The notes beneath the pieces are model-generated. The model did not search any database and was not told the DNA's origin. It saw only the letters and a list, made by a program, of their open reading frames with translations. 64,000 bases of DNA. Origin: Paenibacillus tyrphae. GTDB lineage: Bacteria; Bacillota; Bacilli; Paenibacillales; NBRC-103111. A program made the translations under genes and the position numbers. Position 1 is the stretch's first letter. Each line of letters starts with the position of its first letter. The DNA lies in contig NZ_JAMZAW010000001.1 in assembly GCF_024158745.1 (NCBI RefSeq), positions 372,001 through 436,000 on the forward strand, written 5' to 3'. Positions 33,451 through 42,406 of this stretch are shown one piece after another.

Positions 33451-35955
33451 TTACATTAACACTTGGGGATCGACATCGATCGCCACCGTCAGCTTGTGCT
33501 GCTTCACGGTATCGTCAAGCACGGCGGCCGCTTTCTGGACCAAGGCGGAAATGTCCGTCTCTCCCCGATATTTTATCATGCATTGAAACCGATATCTATC
33601 TTTGATCCTTGAAATCGGTGAAGCGACGGGCCCCAGCACCTCCAGCTCGATTCCGTCCGCTTGCATCGTCTGCGCCAGCTCCTTGAGACGGGAAGCCAGC
33701 ATTTCGCCCGCGCGAAGCAGCAGCTGCACCTGCTCGTGCGACAGCGTAATCAAAACGAGCCGGTGAAACGGCGGGTAATTGTGCAGCTTGCGCATCAGCA
33801 TCTCTTTGCGCATAAAGCCCATATAATCATGCTTGCTCGCGCTCATAATGCTGTAATGCTCCGGCGTGTACGTTTGTACGAACACCTCGCCGGGCAGCTC
33901 GTGCCGTCCGGCGCGTCCCGCCACCTGCGTCAGTAGCTGAAACGACCGTTCGGCCGCACGGAAATCGGGCAGGTTCAGAACGGAATCGGCAGCGAGCGCG
34001 CCGACGAGCGTCACGTAAGGAAAATCAAGCCCCTTGGCGACCATCTGCGTGCCGAGCAGCACGTCGGCCTGACGGTTGCGGAACATCGTAAGCCATTTTT
34101 CGTGCGAGCCCTTTTCCGTCGTCGTGTCGACGTCCATGCGAATGACGCGAATGCCTGGGAACAGCTTGCCGAGCTCCTCCTCGACCCGCTGCGTTCCCGT
34201 GCCGAAATGGCGGATATGCTCGCTGCCGCAGTCCGGACAGATGGCCAATTCGCGCTCCGCGTAGCCGCAGTAATGACAGCGGATCGCCTTGGAGCTTTGA
34301 TGGTACGTCAGCGAGATATCGCAATGCGGACAATCCGCCACATAGCCGCAGGTGCGGCACATGACGAACGTCGCGTACCCGCGCCGGTTCAGCAGCAGGA
34401 CGACCTGTTCCTTCTTGTGTAACCGATCTTCGATCGCTTTATACAAAGCGCGGCTGAACATCGACCGGTTGCCGCTCTTCAGTTCCTCGCGCATATCAAT
34501 GATGTTCACCCGCGGCAGCGGCCTTCCCTCGACGCGTGAAGGCATGGAAAGCAATTCGAATGCCGGACGATCGGGGGTTGCCAAAGCGGCGGCTTCGACG
34601 GAGGTACGGTACATGCTTTCCAACGATGGCGTAGCGGAGCCCAGCACGACCGAGGCCCCGTGCTCGCCCGCCCGGGCGATCGCCACATCGCGGGCGTGAT
34701 ATTTCGGGCTTTCTTCTTGCTTATAGGTCGATTCGTGTTCTTCATCGATAATCATGAGTCCAATATTCGTAAATGGCGCGAAAATCGCCGAGCGCGCGCC
34801 TATCACGACGCTGACTTCCCGGCGCACGATTTTGCGCCATTCGTCATAGCGTTCGCCGTTGGATAGACGGCTGTGCAGCACGGCGACCCGGTTGCCGAAC
34901 CTTCCTTTGAACCGCTCCACCATCTGGGGCGTAAGTGAAATTTCCGGGACGAGCACGATCGCTTCTCGGCCTTGATCCAGGCAGGATTGGATCGACTGGA
35001 GATAGACCTCCGTCTTGCCGCTGCCGGTCACGCCGTGCAGCAAAAAGACGCGCCGCGTCCGTCCTTGCGCCGCCTCCCTGATCCGTTCGAATACCGATTG
35101 CTGCTCGAGCGTGAGCGGGAGCGGTGAGGTCGGCTTGAAGGTGCGCGACGCATAGGGATCGCGCTGCACCTCGGTTTCCTCCAGCCGAAGCCAGCCTCGT
35201 TCGGCGAGCCCTTTGACCGCCGCGGCAGTGATTTGAAGCTTCGTCAGCAGCTCCGTCAGCTTGATCGGCTCGGGATGCTCCTGCAGAAAAGCGAGCACCT
35301 GCTTTTGCTTGGCCGCGCGGGCCGGCAGCTCGGCTTGCCACGCTTCCAACTGGTCGGGATCGTTCGGCGGAAACACATAAAGCGCTTTTTTCGTAGACAT
35401 CCGGTCTTTGACCATTTGAATTTCCGTGAGCCGTCCGTCTTCCAGCAGTTGCTTGATCAGTGCGCCTTTTTCCGAAAATGTTTGCAGCAGCGATTCCAGC
35501 TCGACCGATTCGTGCTTGCGGACATAAGCGAGGATTTCTTCCTGCTCGGGGAGGAGCAGAGGCAGCAGCTCCGGCTGCTTTTCTTCGGTCTCCAGGTCGG
35601 CGGCCGCCTTAACATGCCGTTCGTACTTGGCCTTAAGCGCGCCGGGGATCATCGCTTGCAGCGCAATAACTTCGTGGCAAAGGTACGTGCGGCTGATCCA
35701 GCGGCCCAGCTTTACCAGCTCGGGGGTTAGCGGAGGAGTGACGTCCAACGTCTGGCGGATCGGCTTCAGCTTCTCCGGGTCGAGGTCCGTTCCTTCGTGA
35801 AGCTCCACGACAAACCCTTGTACGGTCCGCGGGCCGAAGGGAACGCCGACGCGGCTCCCCACGGCGATGTAGTCCCGCATCGTTTCCGGTACTATATAGT
35901 CAAATGCCCGGTTCGTAGGCCGGGCCGGGACATCCACAATGACTTTGGCGTACAT
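33451..35955 (-). CDS. priA: Primosomal replication restart helicase PriA
   Basis: 834 residues. It reloads the replisome at collapsed forks. N-terminal DNA-binding domain (YAKVIVDVPARPTNRAFDY), Walker A HGVTGSGKTEVYLQ, DEEH box IIDEEHESTYKQE, four zinc-binding Cys pairs (CRTC, CPHC, CHYC, CPDC) and the helicase C-terminus VAGRAGRHELPGEV are present. The ATG at 35953-35955 lies 7 bases after the coaBC stop, with GGGGAG about 11 bases upstream. Confidence 0.97.
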   Translation of the reverse strand: MYAKVIVDVPARPTNRAFDYIVPETMRDYIAVGSRVGVPFGPRTVQGFVVELHEGTDLDPEKLKPIRQTLDVTPPLTPELVKLGRWISRTYLCHEVIALQAMIPGALKAKYERHVKAAADLETEEKQPELLPLLLPEQEEILAYVRKHESVELESLLQTFSEKGALIKQLLEDGRLTEIQMVKDRMSTKKALYVFPPNDPDQLEAWQAELPARAAKQKQVLAFLQEHPEPIKLTELLTKLQITAAAVKGLAERGWLRLEETEVQRDPYASRTFKPTSPLPLTLEQQSVFERIREAAQGRTRRVFLLHGVTGSGKTEVYLQSIQSCLDQGREAIVLVPEISLTPQMVERFKGRFGNRVAVLHSRLSNGERYDEWRKIVRREVSVVIGARSAIFAPFTNIGLMIIDEEHESTYKQEESPKYHARDVAIARAGEHGASVVLGSATPSLESMYRTSVEAAALATPDRPAFELLSMPSRVEGRPLPRVNIIDMREELKSGNRSMFSRALYKAIEDRLHKKEQVVLLLNRRGYATFVMCRTCGYVADCPHCDISLTYHQSSKAIRCHYCGYAERELAICPDCGSEHIRHFGTGTQRVEEELGKLFPGIRVIRMDVDTTTEKGSHEKWLTMFRNRQADVLLGTQMVAKGLDFPYVTLVGALAADSVLNLPDFRAAERSFQLLTQVAGRAGRHELPGEVFVQTYTPEHYSIMSASKHDYMGFMRKEMLMRKLHNYPPFHRLVLITLSHEQVQLLLRAGEMLASRLKELAQTMQADGIELEVLGPVASPISRIKDRYRFQCMIKYRGETDISALVQKAAAVLDDTVKQHKLTVAIDVDPQVLM

Positions 35956-35962
35956 TCGTCGG

Positions 35963-37168
35963 TCATCTCCCCTTTCCGAGACGATCCGCAACTAGCGCGA
36001 GCAATCTGGCCGCGACTTGTCCTTTCGACATCAGAGGCAGCGCTTCAACCAGCCCCTCGGAATCATAAATCCGTACGACGTTCGTATCCGTGCCGAAGCC
36101 TGCCCCTTCCATCGTCACGTCGTTGGCTACCAGCAGATCGCAGCGCTTCTTCTTTAGCTTTTCTTGCGCAAACGTCTCCAAATGCTGCGTTTCGGCCGCA
36201 AAACCGACGAGAAGCTGCGACGGTTTCTTCCGTTCGCCGACCGCTTGCGCGATATCCGGATTTTTCACCAGCCGCATCGTCATTTCGTCTCCGCTTTTCT
36301 TGATTTTGTGCTCCGCCTGCTCCGCGGGCCGGTAATCGGCCACGGCCGCCGCCTTGATAATCACATCCTGCTCGGGCAGTCGGGAAAGGACCGCTTCCAT
36401 CATTTCCAGCGCGGATTCGACTTTGACCACGGTCACGCCGGCGGGTGCGGCAATCGAAGCTTTGCCCGTGACGAGCGTCACGTTCGCCCCCATCCGCTGC
36501 GCTTCCTCGGCGATCGCGTACCCCATTTTGCCCGAGGAATCGTTGGTCAAATACCGGACGGGGTCAATCCGTTCCACCGTTGCGCCGGCCGTAACCAGGA
36601 CACGCCTGCCTTCAAGCAGCCGCTTCTCCTGAAAAAAACGTTCGACCGCCGCCACGATCTCTTCCGGCTCCGCCAAGCGGCCCTTGCCCACGTAGCCGCA
36701 AGCCAGCTGACCCGTGCCCGGCTCGATGAACCGCACGCCGCGCTCCGCCAGCTTCTGCATGTTGGCCTGTACCGCCGGGTGCGCATACATATGTACGTTC
36801 ATGGCGGGAGCTACGAGAATCGGCGCCGTGGTGGCCAATAGCGTCGTGCTGAGCATATCGTCGGCGAGACCCAGCGCGATTTTGCCGATGACGTTGGCGG
36901 TGGCCGGGGCGATCACGACGACGTCCGCCCTGTCGGCCAGATCGATATGCGATACGACGGAAGCGTCCTTTTCGTCGAACGTATCGACGATGACATCGTG
37001 TCTCGACAACGTTTGGAACGTTAGCGGCGCCACAAATTTGGTCGCCGATTCCGTCATGATCACCCGCACGTCGGCTCCCGCCTGCGCCAGCTTGCTGCAC
37101 ACCGCCGCCCCTTTGTAAGCGGCAATGCCGCCGCTGACCCCGAGCAAGATCGTTTTTCCGTTCAACAT
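35963..37168 (-). CDS. coaBC: Bifunctional phosphopantothenoylcysteine decarboxylase / phosphopantothenate-cysteine ligase
   Basis: 401 residues, two steps of coenzyme A synthesis. The flavin-binding CoaC half has GVSGGIAAYK, the substrate motif APAMNVHMY and ACGYVGKGRL; the CoaB half has VLVTAGATVERIDPVRYLTN and AAVADYRP. AAAGGAG lies 9 bases before the ATG at 37166-37168. The open frame extends further upstream through a hairpin and is not used. Confidence 0.96.
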   Translation of the reverse strand: MLNGKTILLGVSGGIAAYKGAAVCSKLAQAGADVRVIMTESATKFVAPLTFQTLSRHDVIVDTFDEKDASVVSHIDLADRADVVVIAPATANVIGKIALGLADDMLSTTLLATTAPILVAPAMNVHMYAHPAVQANMQKLAERGVRFIEPGTGQLACGYVGKGRLAEPEEIVAAVERFFQEKRLLEGRRVLVTAGATVERIDPVRYLTNDSSGKMGYAIAEEAQRMGANVTLVTGKASIAAPAGVTVVKVESALEMMEAVLSRLPEQDVIIKAAAVADYRPAEQAEHKIKKSGDEMTMRLVKNPDIAQAVGERKKPSQLLVGFAAETQHLETFAQEKLKKKRCDLLVANDVTMEGAGFGTDTNVVRIYDSEGLVEALPLMSKGQVAARLLALVADRLGKGR

Positions 37169-37214
37169 GGGGCATCGCTCCTTTCCCTTACGGGCAATGA
37201 ATCGTATCCTTGCG

Positions 37215-37241
37215 AAAAAAATAACAACCACGAGGGTTGTT
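37215..37241 (-). terminator. Terminator or attenuator between rpoZ and coaBC
   Basis: AACAACC / GGTTGTT (37223-37241), loop of 5 bases, followed on the minus strand by ATTTTTTT. It begins 3 bases after the rpoZ stop and 47 bases before the coaBC start, so it would reduce transcription of coaBC-priA. Confidence 0.65.
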
Positions 37242-37243
37242 GT

Positions 37244-37459
37244 TTACTTTAAGGACTCTTTGTTTTGCAATTTCTCGTAGGAAATATGGTCTTCATAGAT
37301 TTCTTCCAGAGCCAGACCTACATATTTATGCGACTTCTTTTGCTTTACTTCGGTTTTAGAACCGTCACGCAGCATGCGCGCCCGTTTGGCGGCCGCTACT
37401 ACGAGCGAATATTTGCTATCTACCTTGTCCAAAAGTTTGTCGATTGAAGGATACAACAT
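37244..37459 (-). CDS. rpoZ: DNA-directed RNA polymerase omega subunit
   Basis: 71 residues. [29 protein letters not shown] and YVGLALEEI match omega, which helps assemble RNA polymerase. It follows gmk by one base, with GAGGTG about 10 bases before the ATG. Confidence 0.97.
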   Translation of the reverse strand: MLYPSIDKLLDKVDSKYSLVVAAAKRARMLRDGSKTEVKQKKSHKYVGLALEEIYEDHISYEKLQNKESLK

Positions 37460-37460
37460 G

Positions 37461-38102
37461 TTATTTTTTCACCTCAGCCATCCAATGTTGAATTTTGGAA
37501 ACCATCCTGTCTTTGCGGCAGTGCTCCGCCGTCAAAATGCTGCGGATGCGAGAACAGGCGAGGTCTACTTGATCGTTGACGATAGCGTAATCGTAATGCT
37601 CCATCATCGCGATCTCGTCGACCGCCACCGACATGCGGCTGCGAATCGTTTCCTCGGATTCCGTACCGCGCCCGACGATGCGGCTTTCAAGCTCCGGCAG
37701 CGACGGAGGCAGCAGAAAAAGGAATACCCCTTGCGGGAACTTCTGCTTCACCTTCAGCGCACCCTGCACTTCGATCTCCAAAATAATGTCCTTGCCTGCG
37801 TTCAGCGTTTCTTCTACAAACTTGCGCGGCGTTCCGTAATAATTGCCTACGTATTCCGCCCACTCCAGCATTTGGTCCTGCGCAATCATTTGCTGGAATT
37901 GTTCTCTGGTCTTAAAGAAATAATTGACCCCATCCATCTCGCCCTGCCGCGGAGCCCGCGTTGTCGCGGAGACCGAATACACGATATCCGGCGCGCAGTT
38001 CCGCAGCGCTTTACAGACGGTACCCTTGCCGACGCCGGAAGGACCGGAAAGCACGATCAAAATTCCCTTATCCGCAGGGGTATATCCTACATTACTCGTC
38101 AT
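37461..38102 (-). CDS. gmk: Guanylate kinase
   Basis: 213 residues. It phosphorylates GMP to GDP. P-loop [15 protein letters not shown]-binding [21 protein letters not shown] and [11 protein letters not shown] are present. The start overlaps the end of remA by 11 bases; AAGGA lies 8 bases before the ATG at 38100-38102, and another ATG lies two codons upstream. Confidence 0.97.
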   Translation of the reverse strand: MTSNVGYTPADKGILIVLSGPSGVGKGTVCKALRNCAPDIVYSVSATTRAPRQGEMDGVNYFFKTREQFQQMIAQDQMLEWAEYVGNYYGTPRKFVEETLNAGKDIILEIEVQGALKVKQKFPQGVFLFLLPPSLPELESRIVGRGTESEETIRSRMSVAVDEIAMMEHYDYAIVNDQVDLACSRIRSILTAEHCRKDRMVSKIQHWMAEVKK

Positions 38103-38352
38103 GATCATCGTCCTTATTGGAAAGTCGATGCGCCACCGTTTCCGGCTGTACCGCGGACAAAATGACATGATCGCTGTCCGTGATAATGACGGCGCGGGTG
38201 CGGCGACCGTAAGTCGCATCGATCAGCATATGGCGGTCGCGCGCTTCTTGGATGATCCGTTTGATCGGTGCCGATTCCGGGCTGACAATGGAAATGATTC
38301 GATTCGCAGATACGATATTCCCGAAACCGATGTTGATTAGTTTGATCGCCAT
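38092..38352 (-). CDS. remA: Extracellular matrix regulator RemA
   Basis: 86 residues, DUF370 family. [30 protein letters not shown] and [19 protein letters not shown] are typical. In Bacillus RemA is a DNA-binding activator of matrix and osmoprotection genes. AGGGGGA lies before the ATG at 38350-38352. It heads remA-gmk-rpoZ; a long perfect hairpin lies about 90 bases upstream. Confidence 0.97.
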   Translation of the reverse strand: MAIKLINIGFGNIVSANRIISIVSPESAPIKRIIQEARDRHMLIDATYGRRTRAVIITDSDHVILSAVQPETVAHRLSNKDDDHDE

Positions 38353-38439
38353 GTTATAGGTTCCCCCTGGAACTTTCTTTTAAAATGAGAGGTTGTTCGT
38401 CAGTGGCTGCGAATCAGCAGCATCTGCCTCCGGCCGCTC

Positions 38440-38490
38440 TTGAAATCGGGTTCTTCATCAACTTCCCTTGCGGTAAGAACCCGATTTCAA
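38440..38490. repeat. 16-bp perfect inverted repeat upstream of remA
   Basis: TTGAAATCGGGTTCTT (38440-38455) pairs with AAGAACCCGATTTCAA (38475-38490) around a 19-base loop. There is no adjacent T-run in either direction, so it is not a standard terminator. It sits between yicC and remA. Confidence 0.8.
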
Positions 38491-38581
38491 AGGCGGCACG
38501 TAGACTCTCCGGCAGATCCTCTATTCTCCGCCAACCGCAACAAACAAAAATCATTTCAAAAGAAAGAGTTAATTACTAAAA

Positions 38582-39463
38582 TTACTCGATATTTTGAATC
38601 TGCTCCCGCATTTTTTCGAGCTCCGCTTTCATGTCGACCACCACGGAGGCCAGCTGGGCATGATTCGCTTTGGAACCGATCGTATTCGCTTCCCGGTTCA
38701 TCTCCTGAACGAGAAAATCGAGTTTTCGGCCCACCGGTTCGGTTGATTTCAACAGTTCCCGGAACTGCTTGCAGTGGCTCTGCAGACGGGTCAGCTCTTC
38801 GGCGATACTGGCACGGTCGGCGAAGACGGCGATCTCCATGGCAAGCCGCTGCTCGTCCGGAGCCGCTTGCTGCAAAAGCTCTTCGATCCGGGCGCGGAGC
38901 TTGCCGGCATAGTCTTGGACCACTTGAGGCGCGATCCCCGACGCTGTGCTGCAATAATGCTCCATCGTCCCGATACGCTGCATCAGATCGCTCTGAAGAA
39001 AGGCGCCTTCCTTTTCGCGCATGTCCGAAAGCTCTCTAGCCGCTTCTACTGCGCAGGCAACGAGCTCCGCTTCCATCCGCTCCTCGGCCATCTCCTGATG
39101 TTGCCCGATCGCAACCAGGCCGGGAATGGCAAGCAAGTCGCGCAGGTTCAGCTCGTCCTTAAGGGATAACCGCTCCCGCAGCTGTTCGGCCGCCTGGACA
39201 TAGCCCATCGCCAAGCTCCAATCGATCTCGACGGCTTGTGGTACGTCGCGGTCGCGTTCAACCGTAACGAACGCATCGACACGCCCGCGCCTTACATGCT
39301 GCTGAACGGCGGCCTTAACCGCGTTCTCGTAACGGGCAAATTCCCGGGGCATCCGTACCACGATCTCGCAGTAACGGTGATTGACCGATTTCAGGTCAAT
39401 CTGGATCCGGAAGCCGTCCGTCGTACGTGCGGCTTGTCCGAAGCCGGTCATACTGATGACCAT
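38582..39463 (-). CDS. yicC: YicC/YloC-family endoribonuclease
   Basis: 293 residues. The N-terminal SMTGFGQA and LKSVNHRYCEIVVRMP and the C-terminal DUF1732 core LDFLVQEMNREANTIGSKAN match YicC, an endoribonuclease family linked to RNA decay. The chosen ATG (39461-39463) gives MVISMTGFGQ as in B. subtilis YloC; an ATG at 39476 would add five residues. It lies about 30 bases after the yitJ-like gene. Confidence 0.94.
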   Translation of the reverse strand: MVISMTGFGQAARTTDGFRIQIDLKSVNHRYCEIVVRMPREFARYENAVKAAVQQHVRRGRVDAFVTVERDRDVPQAVEIDWSLAMGYVQAAEQLRERLSLKDELNLRDLLAIPGLVAIGQHQEMAEERMEAELVACAVEAARELSDMREKEGAFLQSDLMQRIGTMEHYCSTASGIAPQVVQDYAGKLRARIEELLQQAAPDEQRLAMEIAVFADRASIAEELTRLQSHCKQFRELLKSTEPVGRKLDFLVQEMNREANTIGSKANHAQLASVVVDMKAELEKMREQIQNIE

Positions 39464-39492
39464 GGCCTTCACATCCATTATCCTATTCTAAT

Positions 39493-41412
39493 TCATTTTG
39501 ATAGTGGGTACAAGTGGGAATCAAGCCGATGCGCTTTCTCCCAAACGTACTCCGTCAACTGTACGGTCATCTCGTAGGCAAGGAACGGCGTCATCAGGTA
39601 AATTCCTTTAAAATAACGCATCGCCGCATCGAGAAGTTCCTTGGCGATCTGCACGCCCATGGCCCGTCCTTCCTCGCCCTTGAGCCCGCTCATCCGCTGC
39701 CGGACTTCGTCCGATAGCTGAATGCCCGGAACCTCATTGTGCAGGTATTCGGCGTTGCCCCCGCTGGCGAGCGGCATAATGCCGATAAAGATCGGAACGT
39801 CCAGATGCTTTGTCGCCTCGTACACCTTCTCGATCAGCTCCGCATTATAGACCGGCTGGGTCATGATATAATCGGCGCCGGACTCGATTTTACGCTCAAG
39901 CCGCTGCACCGCTTTATCCAAGTGCTTGACGTTGGGATTGAAGGCGGCGCCTACGACGAAATTCGCTTTTTTCTTAAGCGACTTGCCAGAAAAAGCGATG
40001 CCCTCGTTCAACTGCTTGATCATCCGGATGATCTCAAACGACGTCAGATCGTACACGGAGCTCGAACCCGGCAAATCGCCGAATTTCGCCGGATCGCCCG
40101 TCACAGCCAGCACATGGTCGATGCCGAGCGCATGCAGCCCCATCATATGCGATTGGGTGCCGATCATGTTGCGGTCCCGGCAGGCGATGTGAATAAGCGG
40201 CTTCATGCCGATTCTCTCTTTCACCAGACTGCCGAGAGCCAGATTGCTCATCCGTGTGACGGCGAGCGAATTGTCCGCCATCGTCAGCGCGTCGACTCCG
40301 GCATTTTTGAGCGCCTGCGCCCCCTGCATGAACTTCTCGATGTCCAGATCCCGTGGCGGGTCAAGCTCCACGATGACGGTATAGCGCTCCTTCGCGAGCT
40401 CGGCGAGATTCGGCTCCGGAGCGGGAGGCGACGATACGGGCTGCAGACGCGTCACAATGCGGCCGGTCTCGCTTCCCTCGCCAACTTCCTGCAGCAAGCG
40501 CAAAGCATCCGGATCGGGCGCATAGTTGTGAAGCGACTGCGCCATAGCGGCGATATGCTCCGGCGTCGTGCCGCAGCAGCCGCCGACGATGCGCGCTCCC
40601 AAGTCGACGAATTTCCGGGCGGTTTCCCCGAAATATTGCGGAGTAGCCGCATAAGTATACCGTCCGTCCACATAGTCGGCGATCCCTGCGTTCGGGAACA
40701 CCGAGAACGGCGGCGCCCCTTCCATGCCGGCGACCCGCTGGAGCGAACGCATCAGCCCGTTCGGACCGCTCCGGCAATTGAAGCCGACCACGTCGGCCCC
40801 GGCCGCCGTCAGTTTCCGGAACGCTTCCGTCAGCAGGATGCCATCATGCGTCGAACCCGTGCCTTCGGTGGCAAACTGGCAAATGACCGGGAGCTCGCTG
40901 ACCTTGCGGATCAGCTTCAGCGCGATCAACATTTCCTCCAAATCGTAGAACGACTCGAGCAGCAGCCCATCCACCGGCGTATCGACAAGCACCTCGATTT
41001 GGTCGCGAATATCTTCCTTGACCTTGGCGGTGCGGACATTTTTTCGTTTGCCCGCCCGGATCGAGCCGATAGCGCCGACAACATAGGCGTCGTCTCCAAC
41101 CGCTTTTCTGGCCAGCTCGACGCCGGCGCGGTTGATCGCCTCCATCTCCTGCTCCAGCCCGTATTTGGACAGCTTTTCGCGGTTCGCCGAGAACGTATTG
41201 GTCTCGATTAAACGCGCTCCCGCTTCATAATAACGCCGATGCACGTCCACAATGACATCGGGCTCCAACAAATTTAATTCTTCATAAGAAATGCCGACAG
41301 GAAAACCCATCTGATACAGGTACGTACCCATGGCCCCGTCCCCTACCAGCACCTGACGTCTGAGAGCTTCTCGCAAATCCGGTTTCACCAACGGCATCTC
41401 CCTTCTCTCCAT
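39493..41412 (-). CDS. yitJ: Bifunctional homocysteine S-methyltransferase / methylenetetrahydrofolate reductase (YitJ type)
   Basis: 639 residues. The N-terminal homocysteine methyltransferase domain has LVGDGAMGTYLYQMG and the zinc-binding cysteines GFNCRSGP and GGCCGTTPEH. The C-terminal half (from about 345, TVIVELDPPRDLDIEKF) is a MetF-like TIM barrel with VTGDPAKFGD and IMTQPVYNAE. It makes and uses 5-methyl-THF for methionine. Start uncertain: ATG at 41410 has AAGG 6 bases upstream, while a TTG at 41389-41391 has AAGGGAG 6 bases upstream. It follows dapF by 8 bases; no SAM riboswitch or T-box is seen. Confidence 0.95.
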   Translation of the reverse strand: MERREMPLVKPDLREALRRQVLVGDGAMGTYLYQMGFPVGISYEELNLLEPDVIVDVHRRYYEAGARLIETNTFSANREKLSKYGLEQEMEAINRAGVELARKAVGDDAYVVGAIGSIRAGKRKNVRTAKVKEDIRDQIEVLVDTPVDGLLLESFYDLEEMLIALKLIRKVSELPVICQFATEGTGSTHDGILLTEAFRKLTAAGADVVGFNCRSGPNGLMRSLQRVAGMEGAPPFSVFPNAGIADYVDGRYTYAATPQYFGETARKFVDLGARIVGGCCGTTPEHIAAMAQSLHNYAPDPDALRLLQEVGEGSETGRIVTRLQPVSSPPAPEPNLAELAKERYTVIVELDPPRDLDIEKFMQGAQALKNAGVDALTMADNSLAVTRMSNLALGSLVKERIGMKPLIHIACRDRNMIGTQSHMMGLHALGIDHVLAVTGDPAKFGDLPGSSSVYDLTSFEIIRMIKQLNEGIAFSGKSLKKKANFVVGAAFNPNVKHLDKAVQRLERKIESGADYIMTQPVYNAELIEKVYEATKHLDVPIFIGIMPLASGGNAEYLHNEVPGIQLSDEVRQRMSGLKGEEGRAMGVQIAKELLDAAMRYFKGIYLMTPFLAYEMTVQLTEYVWEKAHRLDSHLYPLSK

Positions 41413-41420
41413 GATGGACC

Positions 41421-42257
41421 TTACAGCGTTCCTTTAAACACGATTTCCGCCGGTCCTGTCATATAGACATGGTTATCCGACTCGTTCCATTCAATCTGAA
41501 GCTCGCCGCCTTTTAAGGAAATGACCGCTTCCCGGTCCATTTGTCCGGTAAGCACCCCGGCCACCAGCGTGGCGCAGGCGCCCGTTCCGCAGGCGAGCGT
41601 CGGGCCCGCGCCGCGTTCCCACACCCGCATATCGGCATAATCGCGCCTTTGGACCGTCGCAAACTCTACATTAATTTTACGTGGAAACAGCGCGTGTGTT
41701 TCGAGCTTTGGGCCCCAAGCGTGCAGATCCGTTCCAACGGCATCCTCGACAAAAATGACGCAGTGAGGGTTGCCCATCGATACGGCGGTGAACCGGAATT
41801 CGCGTCCGTCGACGGTGACCGGATACCCGATGACCTGCGGCTCGTCGATCGTCGTAGGAACTTCGAGCCCGTTCAATACCGGCGCGCCCATATCGACGCG
41901 TACCGCAGCGACGCGCCCTTCCTTGACCGTCAGCTGCACCGCCTGCGCCCCGGCTCCGATCGTTTCGATCGTCAGCTCCGTCTTGTCCCGGGGAACAAGC
42001 TCGTGATCGTAAATATATTTGGCCGCACAGCGGATGGCGTTGCCGCATTGCTCCGCCTCCGAGCCGTCGGAATTGATGATTCGCATCATATAATCGGCTT
42101 TTGCCGAAGGAAGCAGGTAGACAAGACCGTCCGCGCCGATGCCGAAATGGCGGTCGCACAACCGGATCGCTTGCTCGGATGCATCCACAGGCAGCTCCTT
42201 GTGGCCGTGCAAGACGATAAAATCGTTGCCCAACCCTTGCATTTTCGTGAAATTCAT
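41421..42257 (-). CDS. dapF: Diaminopimelate epimerase
   Basis: 278 residues. It makes meso-diaminopimelate for lysine and peptidoglycan. MNFTKMQGLGNDFIVL, EAEQCGNAIRC (first catalytic Cys) and LACGTGACAT (second) are intact. GGGAG lies 8 bases before the ATG at 42255-42257; a longer reading starting at 42272 is less likely. First gene after the ATPase terminator. Confidence 0.97.
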   Translation of the reverse strand: MNFTKMQGLGNDFIVLHGHKELPVDASEQAIRLCDRHFGIGADGLVYLLPSAKADYMMRIINSDGSEAEQCGNAIRCAAKYIYDHELVPRDKTELTIETIGAGAQAVQLTVKEGRVAAVRVDMGAPVLNGLEVPTTIDEPQVIGYPVTVDGREFRFTAVSMGNPHCVIFVEDAVGTDLHAWGPKLETHALFPRKINVEFATVQRRDYADMRVWERGAGPTLACGTGACATLVAGVLTGQMDREAVISLKGGELQIEWNESDNHVYMTGPAEIVFKGTL

Positions 42258-42349
42258 CGTTTTGGCTCCCATTTCAGCGTTTTACACCCTACTATATCGC
42301 AAATTCGCAGCTATGCATAGCGGTTCCGCAAAATTTTATCCGAATTCGG

Positions 42350-42396
42350 GCGAAAATGCAAATAGCCGAACCCTCTGCTTTCGCAGGGGTCCGGCT
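42350..42396 (-). terminator. Terminator of the P-type ATPase gene
   Basis: On the minus strand AGCCGgACCCCTGC with GCAGaGGGTtCGGCT (42364-42396), GAAA loop, followed by ATTTGCATTTT. Confidence 0.8.
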
Positions 42397-42406
42397 CCCA
42401 TTCCCT

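Noticed and set aside
39739..41211. 490-codon open frame on the plus strand
   Set aside because: It is antisense to yitJ, whose protein matches its family throughout; the frame has no RBS and an arginine/histidine-rich composition typical of reverse-strand readings of GC-rich codons.
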